Below are positions 11,339-24,178 of a DNA stretch of 64,000 nt, piece by piece. Each line of letters starts with the position of its first letter. Position 1 is the stretch's first letter. Source of the stretch: Datura wrightii (lineage: Eukaryota > Streptophyta > Magnoliopsida > Solanales > Solanaceae); the NCBI GenBank assembly GCA_035772735.1, contig JASDFA010000001.1, positions 57,489,001-57,553,000 of the forward strand. The letters run 5' to 3'. The position numbers were made by a program, and so were the translations under genes. The notes beneath the pieces are model-generated. The model had not been told where the DNA came from. It saw only the letters and a program-made list of their open reading frames with translations, and ran no database searches.

Positions 11339-13626
11339 TGTCATGACCCGAACGTACACCCCGATCGTAGACACGGGACAAGGGACCCCGAGAGATCCCA
11401 AGTCGACCCATGACACATGCAAACAACTAATCTCATTCAAATAAGAGGAATGATAATCATAAAAACATAGTGGAAACATAATTATAGCACAACATCAGGA
11501 AATACTGGACATATACATAGCTGAGTACTACATTCCTGTCTGAAAGCCTCTAGTACATAAGATGGGTTGATGGGACAACATCCCCAACTAACCCGAACAA
11601 CATAAGAGTCCGTTAAACCTCCCTCAGAATATGAGGACTCGCCAATAAGCTGAGAACGTAAGCTAGGATGGCTAAGGGTGAGGATGAGCCTGAGATCCGG
11701 ACCCTGTATCATGAAACGATACAACATAGAAAGTATGCGGTCAGTACGTGGAATGTACCAAGTATGCAGGGTAAGTAAAACGGACGTTAAAAGTATAATA
11801 AACTAATAAATAAACATAGGAGAAGGACATCATGGTTGTATCATAAATTTCGTAATAGAACATAAGGCTCAAGACTTTCAGGTCATTCACAAATCATTCA
11901 TTATCGTAATCGTAAGTAAACTTTATCAAAACATAACTTGAGCCAATAACATAAACATAACGATGCATAAGACATGCGGAACAATGGGAGAACTCATCAT
12001 AACCTACACCATCATGGTAGAGCCTTTCTTGATGCCCCACTATCTCGCTCAAGTGGGTAGAGTCGACCCTTGCTTGCCATGTGAGGGTTGTACATTAGGT
12101 GTGATATCACATTTAAGAGGATCATTATCAATACATCATATCATTTATAAACCCATGGTGGCACATGGTTATGAGACACCGACGTAGTCCTTTGAACGCC
12201 TGGCTGCTCGGTGCTAGACACGGCTCCTAAAGCAATGCATATAGGCTCATACGTAAATCAATGACATCATGCATTAAGATTCATTAACTAAAATATAACA
12301 TTTATCATCATTGATCCCCTTTAAAACATGCTTAGCCAAAAATCATAGGCCCTTTTCATTGGCCAACATCGTAAATCGATAAATCATGTAATTCTTTTCA
12401 TAAATCATAAATTATTCTTCAACATGTGGCATTGCCCAATACTTCATCATGTTCAATTCTTTCTAAATATGCTCATAAACATGGGTAACTTGAATTCATG
12501 CTTTTCCGTTGTCAATAATTTCAAAATATTGCATATACATTGTAAATCATAACTTTCATGAACCTTCATCAAATGGGCATTTTATATTTAAAAAGCTTGA
12601 AACATGATTTAAAGAAAATAATATAAAACCTGTCCATCATTCATAATTCAATAATTAAAACTCAACTAAATCATACCCATAAAGATAAATCACATTTTCA
12701 TGCATTTGGGTCAAACCCCATAGGACTTGAATAGGAGGATTCATGATTTAAATCGAAATTTGGGCATGGGTGAGGAAGAATTTCACCCATTATAAAACCC
12801 TACATACCTGGAAATGGATTGATGCGAAGTTCCTTGAATACCCACAAAGAATTAGATGGAAACTTGGGGAAGAAGATCTTAAATCTCCCAAAAATCTCTC
12901 CAAGCTTTTGCATGAGAATGGGCATGCATAAAGGGCTTAACTCATCTTATCACACTCAGAAAAATATCCAAAACGATGCAGTCTTAGGGTCTTAAAATGT
13001 GGAAAAGTCGAAAATGCCCTTAAAATTATTTCCCTGAAAACTTCTCCGAACGGACCAACGAATGACCCAACGGGTCGTTGCAACATACCATGACTCATGG
13101 TGTTGAGTCGTTGGATCCACTGCATCATGACATCCTCATATTCTTCCCACAACTCATCAGGACGAGTCGTTGCTTCAATCAACAAGTCGTTGGATCGACC
13201 GTTATCAACCCCTTGACCAAATCTGACTTTCCTTTCCACGAGCCTCACCACGACTCGTGGTGGCATCCAACGAGTCGTGGTCTCCATCCATTGAATGCAC
13301 TGAAATCCTCAACCCTCAAACAATGACTATAAACAACGGACTGTTGCCTCTCACAACGAATTGTGGAACGCCCCATTGTTTCCCCCACAACCTATGTCCA
13401 ATCACTCCAATGACTGGTAACAGCGACTCGTTCCTGACAACGAGTCATTACACCATCCGTTGTCTCCACTGCTTCCCTGAACTTCCCAAACCATGACAGC
13501 TTATGATGACTTGTGGTATCCAACCACGACTCGTTGGGTCGCCCGTTCTGTGATGTTTTTGCCAGTTTTCTACACTTGTCAAATTCAACTCTTGGGTCTA
13601 TTCTTAGGCCTCTCCGGGGTATTACA
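11339..13626 (-). mobile_element. Element B 3' LTR
   Basis: The LTR starts TGTCATGACCC and ends GGGTATTACA on the plus strand. The U3 region at 13030-13560 is packed with variants of GACTCGT and the palindrome CACCACGACTCGTGGTG (13246-13262). No gene is present. Confidence 0.9.
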
Positions 13627-13661
13627 ATATCTCCCCCTTGGAAACATTCATCCTCGAATGT
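13627..13661 (-). promoter_or_regulatory. Element B polypurine tract and upstream hairpin
   Basis: The minus strand has CCAAGGGGGAGATAT next to the LTR start TGTAATACC. Upstream, ACATTC and GAATGT (arms 13644-13649 and 13656-13661) enclose a GAGGAT loop. Confidence 0.85.
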
Positions 13662-13865
13662 AGGAAACAAGCAGCAAACAGAAACATACAATTTATCATA
13701 GCCATATACTGATCATTTTAACTTAAATTTTCAAGGAATGACTACCTCCGAATAAAACCACATAGCTGAACTGACCTTTACTTCACATACACATTCATAC
13801 ACATAAAAGAAACTTTCACACATGAACTAAACATAAAAACTAGACAGAGTCTTAGGGCAAAAACT

Positions 13866-16800
13866 GATACCTCGAGTCGGAACTGAGCCGGTAGAGAACA
13901 AATATGGATATCTAGCCATCATATCCGCTTCGACTTCCCACGTGGCTCCCTCAACATGCTGATTTCTTCATAATACTTTAACTGAAGCTACTTCTTTGTT
14001 CCTTACTTTTCACCAAAATTTTTTCATAGCTGAGGTTATCCTTTACACCAACGCAGTCTACCGGGACTAATAAAGCTGGATTACCCAAGCACTTTTTCAA
14101 GAGCGATACATGAAACACGGGATGAACTAAAGCTAACTCTGAAGGCAAGTTCAACTTATACGCCACCTTACCAACTCTCCTCATACCCCGTGAAGGACCA
14201 ACATATCCGGGACTGAGTTTCCCCTTTTTCCCAAATCGCATGACCCCCTTCATGGGAGATACCTTTAGAAATACCCAGTCATCCACATCAAACTCCAAGT
14301 CTCGTCTCATCACATTGGCATATGATTTCTAACGGCTCTAAGCGGTTTTCAACCGGTCCCTTATCAACTGAATCTTTACCATCGCCTCGTGAACCGAATC
14401 ACCATCCGATAGGAGATCTACACCTTCGCTCGTAAAGAGCATCGAACGGCACCATTAGGATATTGGAGTGATAGCTATTATTATAAGAAAACTCGATTAA
14501 GGGCAAATGATCATCCCAACTACCTTCGAAATCCATAACACATGCCCACAACATATCCTCGAGGTTCTGATGGTTTGTTCTGCCTGGCCGTCTATTTGCG
14601 GATGGAAGGATGTACTGAGCTTAACTTGCGTCTCAAGTCCCTTCTGAAAAGACCTCCAAAACTGAGAGGTAAACTGAGTACCTCGGTCTGGGATGATAGA
14701 CAAGAGCACTCCATGAAGTCGAACCAACTCCCGATTATACAACTTGGCATAATCATTTGCTGAATTCGTGGTCTTGACTGGTAGGAAGTGTGCCGCCTTG
14801 GTTAACCTGTCTACCACCACCCAAATGGAGTCATAGTGTTGGCGAGTACGAGGTAGGCCTGTAACGAAATCCATATTTATTTCCTCCCACTTCCAAGTGG
14901 AAATGCTAATATCCTGAAGTACACCTCCTAGTCTTTGATGCTCAACTTTCACTTGCTGACAGTTTGGACACATAGCTATAAACTCCGCAATATCCTTCTT
15001 TATACCATCCCGCCAATAGATTTCTCGCAAGTCTCGATACATCTTTGTGGATCCTAGGTGAATGGAATATTTGATGCCATGTGCCTGGTGCAATATCCAA
15101 ACCCTCAAATTATCAACGTCTGGAACACATAGTCGGCCCTAGTATCGTAGCACACCATCTCCCCCTTGGGAGAAAACCTCCACCTTTTGACTCCACACTA
15201 CTTCCTTCAGCTTCCTCAAAGTCGGATCCTCATCTTGCATAGATTTGACATCGGCCACTAAGGTCGATTCTGACCCATTCTGCACAATAACGTCGCCATC
15301 AGTCGAGTCAATCAATCTAACTCCCAACCTTGCAAGTCGATGGACATCTCTCACCAACTCCTTCTTTCCCTCGTCCACATGGGACTCACTCTCCATAGAG
15401 AGCCTACTAAGCGCATCCGCAACCACATTAGCCTTGCCCGAATGGTAGAGGACACTCATGTCGTAGTCCTTTAGTAACTCCAACCACTTCCTTTGCCGAA
15501 GATTGAGATCTTTCTGCGTGAACACATATTGCAGGCTCTTGTGATCCATGAACATGTCCATATGGACCCCATACAAGTAATTCCGCCATATCTTCAATGC
15601 AAACACTACCGCGGCCAACTCAAGATCATGGTTCGAGTAATTCCTTTCGTGAACCTTTAACTATCGAGAGGCATATGCTATCACTTTCCCACGCTGCATT
15701 AACACACATCCCAGTCTGACTCTCGAAGCATCACAATATACAACAAAGCCATCGATACACTCGGGTAAGGTCAACATTGGTGCTGAAGTGAGTCGGGATT
15801 TCAACTCTTGGAAGCTTTTCTCACAAGCATCCGACCATTGGAACTTCACCTTTTTCTGAGTCAACCTAGTCAACAGTGCTGCAATTTATGAAAATCCCTC
15901 AACAAATCTTCGGTAGTATCCTGCTAAGCCCAAGAAACTCTGAATTTCTGAAGGATTCGCCGGTCTGGGCCAATTCTTCACTGCCTCAATTTTCTAGGAA
16001 TCTACCCTTATGCCTTCACTCCATACCACATGACCCAGAAATGCTACCGAGTTTAGCCAAAATCCACACTTGCTAAACCTTGCATACAGCTGGCGATCTT
16101 TGAGGGTTTGCAGCACTATTCTCCAATGCATGACATGCTCCTCCTCACTCCGTGAGTATACCAAAATGTCATCAATGAACACAATCACGAACATGTCCAA
16201 ATATGCCTTGAACACCCTGTTCATTAGATCCATAAAAGCTTCAGGGGCATTGGTTAGTCCGAAAGACATAACAACAAATTCATAGTGACCATATCGAGTC
16301 CTGAAAGCGGTCTTCGGGATGTCACTCTCCCGAACCCTGAGCTGGTGATACCTGGACCTGAGATCAATCTTGGAGAAGCACTTGGCTCCTTGAAGCTAGT
16401 CAAACAAGTCATCGATCCTGGGGAAGGGGTACTTGTTCTTGACGGTAACTTTGTTCAACTACCGATAGTCAATACACATGTGAAGGCAACTTTCCTTCTT
16501 TCGAACAAATAGAACTGGTGCACCCCATGGAGACTAGCTCGGTCTAATGAAACCCTTTTCCAACAAGTCCTTTAAATAATCCTTCAATTCCTTTAGTTCG
16601 GCTGGAGTCATCCTGTAGGGAGGAATACAGATAGGTTGCATATCGGGTAATAGATCAATACCGAAATCAATTTCCCTCTCCGAAGGAACACCGAGAAAAT
16701 CATCAGGGTACACCTCCGGATATTCGCACACCACTGGGACTGACTGAATAGTTGGGGTCTCGGACTCCACATCCTTAACCCTAACTAGGTGGTACATCCA

Positions 16801-17235
16801 TCCTTTAGAGATCATTTTCCTGGCCTTAAGATATGAAATAAACCAACCTGTTGGTACCGCCGAACTACCCTTCTACTCCAAAACTGACTCACCCAGAAAA
16901 TGAAATTCCATCATACGGGTCCTACAATTAATTAGAGCATAACATGAAAACAACCAATCCACGCTAAGAATAATGTCAAAGTCAGTCATGGCTAATTCTA
17001 CAAGGTCTGCGGAGGAAACCTTATGCAACAAAGTAACCAGGCATCCTCTATATACTCGTCTAGTTATGACCAAATCACCAACAGGGGTCAAAACTAAAAA
17101 TGATTCTGACAAGGTCTCGAGACTAACTCCAAGGCTACTAGCAATGTAAGGAATCACGAAAGACAAGGTAGCTCCCGGATCTAGCAAGGCATAAACATCG
17201 ATATGAAAGACATGCAACATATCAATGACCACGTC
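13866..17235 (-). pseudogene. Element B pol: protease, RT, RNase H, integrase, chromodomain remnant
   Basis: Read on the minus strand: protease with DPGATLSF at about 17175 (family usually DSGAT); RT with YPLPRIDDLFD, FSKIDLRSRYHQ, MSFGLTNAPEAFMDL and the catalytic FIDD (Asp pair at 16168-16173); RNase H with YCDASRVRLGCVLMQ, DMFMDHKSLQYVF and NVVADALSR; integrase with an HHCC-type finger (MCPNCQQ near 14965), MDFVTGLPRT, PDRGTQF and DGQAEQT; then an SH3-like region (GKLSPGYVGP) and a degraded chromodomain. Stops are mostly TAG at Gln or Trp positions, for example 15661-15663. The product would be a cytoplasmic and nuclear polyprotein for replication and integration. This copy cannot make it. 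Confidence 0.92.
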
Positions 17236-18460
17236 TGGTGAAGTCTCTTTCTCCTGGCGAGAGGCACGGGCATAGAATCAGTTTTGGCACTGTCTGCCAC
17301 CTCCACTAGTTGATGCTCCCTGCAGAGCGAAACAGGTTGGAGCGGCTATTGTCTTGGTGTTCTGTGCACGACCCCTATCATCACCCTGCCTGGCATATGG
17401 GCACGCTCAGCACATGTGCCCAGATCTACCACACCCATAGAAAGCATATGAACCAAGCAGGCACTCCCCGGTATGACTCTTGCCTCACTTCCCGCAGACT
17501 GGAGGGGTATACTCTAACCGGGTGCCCCTCTGATCCCTTGACCCTGAAGCCCTGCTCCTTTGATCACCCTTGGATTTGGATGGAACACTAGATGGCGATG
17601 GTGCTGGGGCTAGTGTTCTCTGCTGAAACTGTGGGCGGTAGCCACCACCGAACCTCTGATGCGAAAACCCTCGGCTATCCATCCGAGCCCTCTTTGCTTC
17701 TCTCTCCCTCGTATGAGCCGCCTCCATTCTGCTGGGCATACAACACTATGTGAGGAAGGTCCATATCTTGGTGAAGCATGGCAGTCCTGCAATCCTTGTC
17801 TAAGTATCCAGCCACACCGTGAACGAATCGCCTCACCCACGCCCTCTAATCCATCACTAACTCTGGGGCGTACTTTGACAAATGAGTGAACTCAAGTGAA
17901 TAGTCTAGCACTATCATATTTCCTTGCTTGAGGTTCACAAACTTAGTTACCATCAACTCCCTCATCTGTCGAGGGAAGAACCTGTCGAGAAAAGCCAAGT
18001 GGAACTCATCCCAACTTATAAGGCCCGCTCCCGCTGCCCTACTGTCCTTTCATTGCTTGTACCAAATATGAGCAACCTCTTTTAGCTGATAAGAGGCCAA
18101 GTCCACACACTCCCCATTTGTCACCCCCATAACCTGCGTGACCTTTAAGATGCCTTTAATGAACTCGTGTGGATCCTCGTCCCCCTTTGATTTTGTAAAC
18201 TCGGGAGAGTTCATCCTCAAGAATTCTCTAATCCGAGTCGCCGATGCATTTCCATTCTGTGGGACCTGCACAACAGCCTGCTGGTTGGCCTGAGCGGTTA
18301 AGGCCAACATCTGAATAACCGCCTGAAACTCTGCGTGGGCAGTTGGTTCTAGTGCCTGGGGCTCCTGAACAGGTGGGGCTTGCTGATGCCCATGGTCATT
18401 GCCACCCCCATGGCCTTCATCATTTTCATTCCTCCTTCTATTCATTCTTCTAGGATCCAT
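17236..18460 (-). pseudogene. Element B gag
   Basis: The start is at 18460 with MDPRRMNRRRNEND, placed about 190 bp after the primer site. A Gln/Ala-rich N-terminal segment is followed by the capsid-like core (FLRMNSPEFTKSKGDEDP, VMGVTNGECVDLASYQLKEVAHIW). The frame stops with TGA at 18052-18050, where Trp is expected, and again with TAG at 17848-17846. It can be followed through FFPRQMRELMV and EFTHLSKYAPELV to an Arg-rich segment and a zinc-knuckle-like region near 17400-17500. Gag would build the particle; it is non-functional here. Confidence 0.88.
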
Positions 18461-18653
18461 GACTCTGCAATTGCGAATAGCACGAATTAGAAGGATGGAG
18501 AAACTTTGCAGCGCACGACGTAGAACATGAAAGAAGAGAATATTTCCTAAATGTCTAATAGCCTCTTTGTCATAACCATGGCACGCTTCACACCCATGAA
18601 AAAGACTCTACTTAACGCGGCTTTCAGACACCCTACGACACTTCAAACCTATG

Positions 18654-18665
18654 GCTCTGATACCA
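18654..18665 (-). other. Element B primer binding site (initiator Met tRNA)
   Basis: The minus strand TGGTATCAGAGC lies a few bases inside the 5' LTR. It complements the 3' end of initiator tRNA-Met. Confidence 0.9.
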
Positions 18666-18669
18666 AGTT

Positions 18670-20952
18670 TTTCATGACCCAGACATACACCCGGATCGTA
18701 GACATGAGACAAGGACCCCGAGAGACCCCAAGTCGACACATGGCACATGCATACAACTAATCTCATTCAAATAAGCAGAATGATAATCACAAAAACATAG
18801 CGGAAATGTAATTATAGCATAACACAGGAAATACTAGACATATACATAGCTGAGTACTACATTCCTGTCTGAAAGCCTCTACTACATAAGGTGGATTGAT
18901 GGGACAACATCCCCAACTAACCCGAACTGTACTAAAACATAAGATAACATAAGAGTCTGCTAAACCGCCCTCGGAATATGAGGTCTCACCACTAAGCTGA
19001 GAATGTACGCTGGGACGGACTAAGGGTGAGGATGAGCTTGAGATCCAGACCCTGTATTCATGATACAACATACAAAGTGTGCGGTCAGTACGTGGAATGT
19101 ACCGAGTATGCAGGGTAAGTAAAATGACGTTAAAAGTATAATAAACTCATAAATAAACATAGGAGAAGGACATCATGGTTTTATCATAAATTTCGTAAGA
19201 GAACATAAGGCTCAAGACTTTCAGATCATTCATAAATCATTCATTACTGTAATCGTAAGTAAACTTTATCAAAACATAACTTGAGCCAATAACATAAACA
19301 TAATGATGCATAAGACATGCGGAACAATGGGAGAACTCATAATAACTGACACCATCATGGTAGAGCCTTTCATGATGCCCCACTATCTCGCTCAAGTGGG
19401 CAGAGCCGACCCTTGCTTGCCATGTGAGGGTCGTGCATTAGGCGTGATATCACATTAAGAGGATCATTATCAATACATCATATCATTTATAAACCCATGG
19501 TGGCACATGGTTATGAGACACCGACGTAGTCCTTTAAACACCTGGCTGCTTGGTGCTAGACACGGCTCCCAAAAATATGCATATAGGCTCATACATAAAT
19601 CAATGACATCATGCATTAAGATTCATTGGCTAAAATATAACATTTATCATCATTGATCCCCTTTAAAACATGCTTAGCCAAAAATCATAGGCCCTTTTCA
19701 TCGTCCAACATCGTAAATCGATCATGTAATTCTCTTCATAAATAATCATTCTTCAACATGTGGGCATTACCCAATACTTCATCATATTCAATTCTTTTAA
19801 AATATGCTCATAAACATGGGTAACTTGAATTCATGCTTTTCCGTCATCAATAATTTCAAAATATTGCATATTCATCATAAATCATAACTTTCATGAACCT
19901 TCACCAAATGGGCATTTTAGATTTAAAAAGCTTGAAACATGATTTAAAGAAAATAATATAAAACCTGCCCTTCATTCATAATTCAATAATTAAAACTCAA
20001 TTAAATCATACTCATAAAGAGAAATCACATTTTCATGCATTTGGGTAAAACCCCATAGGACTTGAATAGGAGGATTGATGATTTAAATCGAAATTTGGGC
20101 ATGGGTGAGGAAGAATTTCACCCATTCTAAAACTCTACATACCTGGAAATGGATTGATGCGAAGTTCCTTGAATACCCACAAAGAAATAGATTGAAACTT
20201 AGGGAAGAAGACCTTGAATCTCCCAAAAATCTCTCTAAGCTTTTGCATGAGAATGGGTATGCATAAAGGACTTAACTCATCTTATCACACTCAGAAAAAT
20301 ATCCAAACTGACGTAGTATTAGGGTATTAAAATGTGGAAAAGTCGAAAATGCCCTTAAAATTATTTCCCTGAAAACTTCTCTGGACGGACCAACGATTGA
20401 CCCAACGGGTCGTTGCAACATACCACGACTCGTGGTGTCGAGTCATTGGATCCACTGCATCATGACGTCCTCAGATTCTTCCCACGACTCGTCAGGACGA
20501 GTCGTTGCTTCAATCAACGGGTCGTTGGATCAACCGTTATCAACCCCTTGACCAAATCTGACTTTCCTTTCCACGAGCCTCACCACGACTCGTGGTGGCA
20601 TCCAATAAGTCATGGTCTCCATCTATTGAATGCACTAAAGTCCTCAACCCTCAAACAACAACTAGAAACAACAGACCATTGCCTCTCACAACGAATCGTG
20701 GAACGCCCAGCTATTTCTCCCTCATCCTAAGTCCAATCCTTCCAACGACTGTTAACAACGACTCATTGGGTCGTTACACCGTCTGTTGTCTGCACTGCTT
20801 CCCTGAACTTCCCAAACCACGACAGCTTATGACAACTCATGGTATCCAACAACAAGTCATTGGGTCTCCCGTCCTGTGATGTTTTTTCCAGTTTTCTGCA
20901 CTTGTCAAATTCAACTCCCGGGTCTATTCTTAGGCCTCTCCAGGGTATTACA
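18670..20952 (-). mobile_element. Element B 5' LTR
   Basis: This is a near-copy of 11339-13626. Its inner terminus is mutated (TTTCATGACCC instead of TGTCATGACCC). The GACTCGT-type palindromes are at 20420-20600, including CACCACGACTCGTGGTG at 20581-20597. The outer end overlaps the target duplication CATCA. Confidence 0.9.
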
Positions 20953-20955
20953 TCA

Positions 20956-22056
20956 GTGAGCAACATGGCCTCATCATCATCCAACGGCTCCTCAAAGGTA
21001 GGTCCCACTCTATACATTTGGATAGCACTCTCCATGAGTGGGATCTATCCTCTAAGGCCACTATCTCATCATCTATGGCAGATCAACCTCCAGTCCTCAA
21101 CTACAAATCAAGCATGCTGAATATACGGCCTCTCGAACTATCATCACGAGATTGGCAATCAGCTATAGTAAGAGATGGATCTGTGGAAGTGATGGGCTCT
21201 ATTACTTTTGTCACATCTATTATCTAGCCTGCTAGGAGCCCTGCTCTTGAAGACGAAGGTTTGCCTCTTCCTCCTCAATGTCTGCCTCTCTCAAAAACTA
21301 TGTTTGGAGGATACCATAACAGTACTTCCATCTATAATTACCTCTCGATCTTCTCATATTACCCTAAAGGACTGCACCAAAGTTGATTGGTATCCCTTTC
21401 ATCAGCATGTATAGCAATACAACTTGCTCCCTAGTGATTTTTTTCATATGAGTCCCAAGGGGTAACACTGCTCAAACCAACTTCACCTAGATATTTGCCT
21501 CCTTATTCAGGTAGGAGAACACAAGTGTGGAGTAAGTGCCGTTATGGTCCCTTTCCCAACGGGTTGAAGAATGCTCACCACAAAGAGTATGGCGAATGTC
21601 TCAATATGGGAGCCTCTCTAGCAAAATGAAGTACTTAGATGGGTCTACCGTAGATGTCTCAAGGAAAGCATTGAATCTCTTCTAAGTGAACCAGACAACC
21701 TAACCCCGTAGTTTGACTTTGGTGCGCTCCCAAAAGAAGTGTCCCAGTTTGCATAAAATTTCCTCACCAAAGTGAGGCTGCACTCCTCTGGCTTGACAAA
21801 GATGTAGCGTAGTCCCAACTCATGGACCTTGTCCTGAATAAAGGCGACCTTTGTCAATCTAATTCTCAGGAGCATATTTGACCTCCTTTTGTGCGTTGAA
21901 CCATGATAGTCCATGAGGCTCCACTGCTCTTTCTCCAAACCTTCTAGCAGGGGCTCCCTTAGCCTATGAACTCGACCCTTTTATGCCTTTTTAGAGCCGC
22001 TTAAAACCCTTGCCAGCCACCACAATCTTCTTTCCTTTGATAGCATTTGATGCCAT
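20956..22056 (-). pseudogene. Element C ORF2, main part (plant transposon protein-like, env position)
   Basis: The minus-strand start ATG is at 22056-22054 (MASNAIKGKKIVV), with a basic N-terminus. A recognisable block at about 21730-21840 contains LGLRYIFVKPEECSLTLVRKFYANW. The same block in element D reads AAGLSFIFQEPKECNLHLVREFYAN. This domain is widespread in plant gypsy elements as a putative plant transposon protein; its role is unknown. Several stops and frameshifts lie in the first and middle parts. At 20956 the frame is interrupted by element B and continues at 11338. I see no obvious signal peptide or membrane segment, so env position does not imply an envelope function. Confidence 0.75.
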
Positions 22057-23440
22057 GGAACCTATCAAATAAAAATCAAGTACTACACAAGATTAGTTCG
22101 TGAATAAAATGGCTAGCTAATTAGGTGTAATGGGTGCAAAGTGACCCCACACTAAATTTGTTGTCATACTTGTGAGAATTTGTCAAATAGGATACTTAAG
22201 ACTTCCCCCACTATCATCCAAATATCAACCTCCATAATATTCACTAACTTCCTATTACAACCAAGTTCATGAATTTTTCACACCTCTCCTCTGTTAATTT
22301 TTTTCAAGAATGCCTCACTTAGGCCATTCCTTTCACCTTCCCACCATTAAGTCTTCATTCAAGTAACTCATACATGGAAGTAGCTACATTCAATTTATTC
22401 AACAACCAACAAGAAATTTACTATAATCCATAATGAATTGCATGAATTTCTCAACAACTCAAAATTCTTCACATTCAAGACTTTAAGAATAAAGTCTTTC
22501 TCTCTCTACAATCAATGTTCCACCCACCAAAATTACGAAATTCTAATTATCAATCCCCTTCATCCCAACAACTTCAAATAACTATATTCAACCAAAATTA
22601 AGCAACCCAACATGATAATATATTATCACGGAAGAATTTAAGAGAATAAAGCTCATGAAACCCACATTATGAAATTTAAGGTTTTCAATAACAATGGTGA
22701 TTTTAGGTCTTTAACTTGGGGAAGAATGGTATGGGGGCATGCTTTTCATACTACAGAGAGAATTACTTACTTGAATTGAAGAGACAAGCTTCACCAAGTT
22801 TCTTGGAGAAGATAACAATGGGGGACAACGGAGAGGGAGTTACGGCCTTCTAGAGTAGAGAGAGAGAGAATTTTATTTTGCTTTTTATTTTGATTTTTAA
22901 TGAGAGGGGATGAATGGGAATTTAAAATAAAGGTATAGGTCATGGGTTTTTGGTAATTTTAAGGTCTTTGCGTTAACTTCGACCCATTGAAAAAAAATTC
23001 AGACTATAATATCTTGGTGCGGCACACCAGTCATATCGCCACACGCTTAAAAAGAGTTTTCTTCGTGGACAGGAGCTAGCGCAGCACGCCTCCCATAGCA
23101 CCAACCTGAAATTCTTTTTTCTTTACTGGAGCTAACACCTGGCACATCACGCCAGGTATCTCACCTCAGACTTAACCTTTTTCAGCTCATTTTCCCCGCT
23201 CTTTGTGCCTCCAAAGCCTTATTTATCTCTGCAAAATTAGAAAAAGTTAGAAAAATGTGGGTTTCCTCCCACCAAGCACCTTAGTTATAGTCGTGGCACG
23301 ATATTCATGGGTTACCTCCCGCGCAGCGCCTGATTTAACATCACGGCATGGCGAAAGCCACTCTCACTCCTTCAACCAAGTGAAATAGTTCAGATCACCT
23401 GATGCACTTGCTAAATTCTCATGTAGCACATGCTTCTTAA
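22057..23440 (-). other. Element C protease-ORF2 spacer with no pol
   Basis: About 1.38 kb separates the end of protease from ORF2. No RT, RNase H or integrase motif is visible in any frame. It carries two GGGAGGNAACCC-type hairpins (23257-23324) and inverted-repeat modules of the same type as in the C LTR (22995-23160, for example ACCTGGC and GCCAGGT at 23137-23143 and 23151-23157). The length and order match the D spacer at 42973-44337. Confidence 0.75.
23257..23324 (-). repeat. Two tandem GGGAGGNAACCC hairpins in element C
   Basis: On the minus strand GTGGG-AGGAAA-CCCAC (23257-23272) forms a perfect 5-bp stem. A second copy reading CGCGGG-AGGTAA-CCCATG (about 23307-23324) has a decayed stem. 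Both follow a CAGGCGCT or AAGGTGCT lead. The same motif occurs once in D at 43013-43030. Confidence 0.8.
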
Positions 23441-24178
23441 CTACCGTTCACATCCTCCAAGATCTACCACTGGCTTCAGTATGACATTATCAAAATGAGG
23501 TGGCCACCTTGTCGCTCTAAACACATCAAAGACTTCCTCGTGATCATCTACAATCATTAACATCTTGTCCAACATCACCTTTATGACCGCGTCTGCGAAG
23601 GCTAGAAATCCTCTCCCCAAAATAAAGGGAACTACTACATCTACTTCATAATCCAGGATTATGAAGTCCACAGGTAAAATGAAAGGTCCAACTTTAATGA
23701 AGACGCCCTCTATGATTTCGTTAGGATAAGCAAGAGACATGTCGGCAAGCTGTAGATTTACTGTGGTTGGATGTGGTTCACCTAAACCAAAGGATTTAAA
23801 CAAGGATGTAGGCATCAAATTAATGCTTGCACCCAAGTCACACAATGCCGAACCTAGTTCCTTATTTCCAATCACCACTAGAAGGGTGAGGCTCCCGGGG
23901 TCTTTCAGCTTCTGAAGAATTTTGTTTCACACCTGAGAACTCCATTCTTCCGTGAGAGCCATAGTTTCAAACTTTGTCAACCTCCTCTTATTTTCCACAA
24001 TGTTCTTCAGATACTTTGCATATTTTGGAACTTTCTACAAAAGCTCCAACAATGGTAAGTTAACATGTACCTGTTTCAATACCTCAAGAAATTTTTGGTA
24101 GGCTGAGTCCTCCTTCTATTTCTTAAACGTTTGTGGAGATGGAGGGGGTGGCCTGGTCTCTATTGATGTGTTGTGGGT
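23441..24178 (-). pseudogene. Element C gag-protease, 3' part
   Basis: The minus strand encodes a Pro-rich linker (RPPPPSPQTFKKQKED near 24110-24150), damaged sequence, then an Athila-type aspartic protease. The protease shows LCDLGASINLMPTSLFKSFG at about 23795-23855, QLADMSLAYPNEIIEGV, FILPVDFIILDYE and the flap or substrate-site block VPFILGRGFLA near 23610. The frame ends at TAG 23443-23441. DLGAS replaces the canonical D-S/T-G, as is common in Athila-type protease. The upstream gag is cut off at 24178 by insertion of element I. At least one stop lies between linker and protease. Confidence 0.85.

Larger units (their letters stand above)
11339..20952 (-). mobile_element. Element B: complete Tekay/Del-like chromovirus, decayed
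   Basis: Two LTRs of about 2.28 kb (11339-13626 and 18670-20952) flank gag, protease, RT, RNase H, integrase and a chromodomain region, all on the minus strand. The 5-bp target duplication CATCA is at 11334-11338 and 20951-20955. The right copy overlaps the terminal CA of the LTR, which suggests loss of two bases at that border. B lies inside ORF2 of element C. Many stops and small differences between the LTRs indicate an old, inactive copy. Confidence 0.93.
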
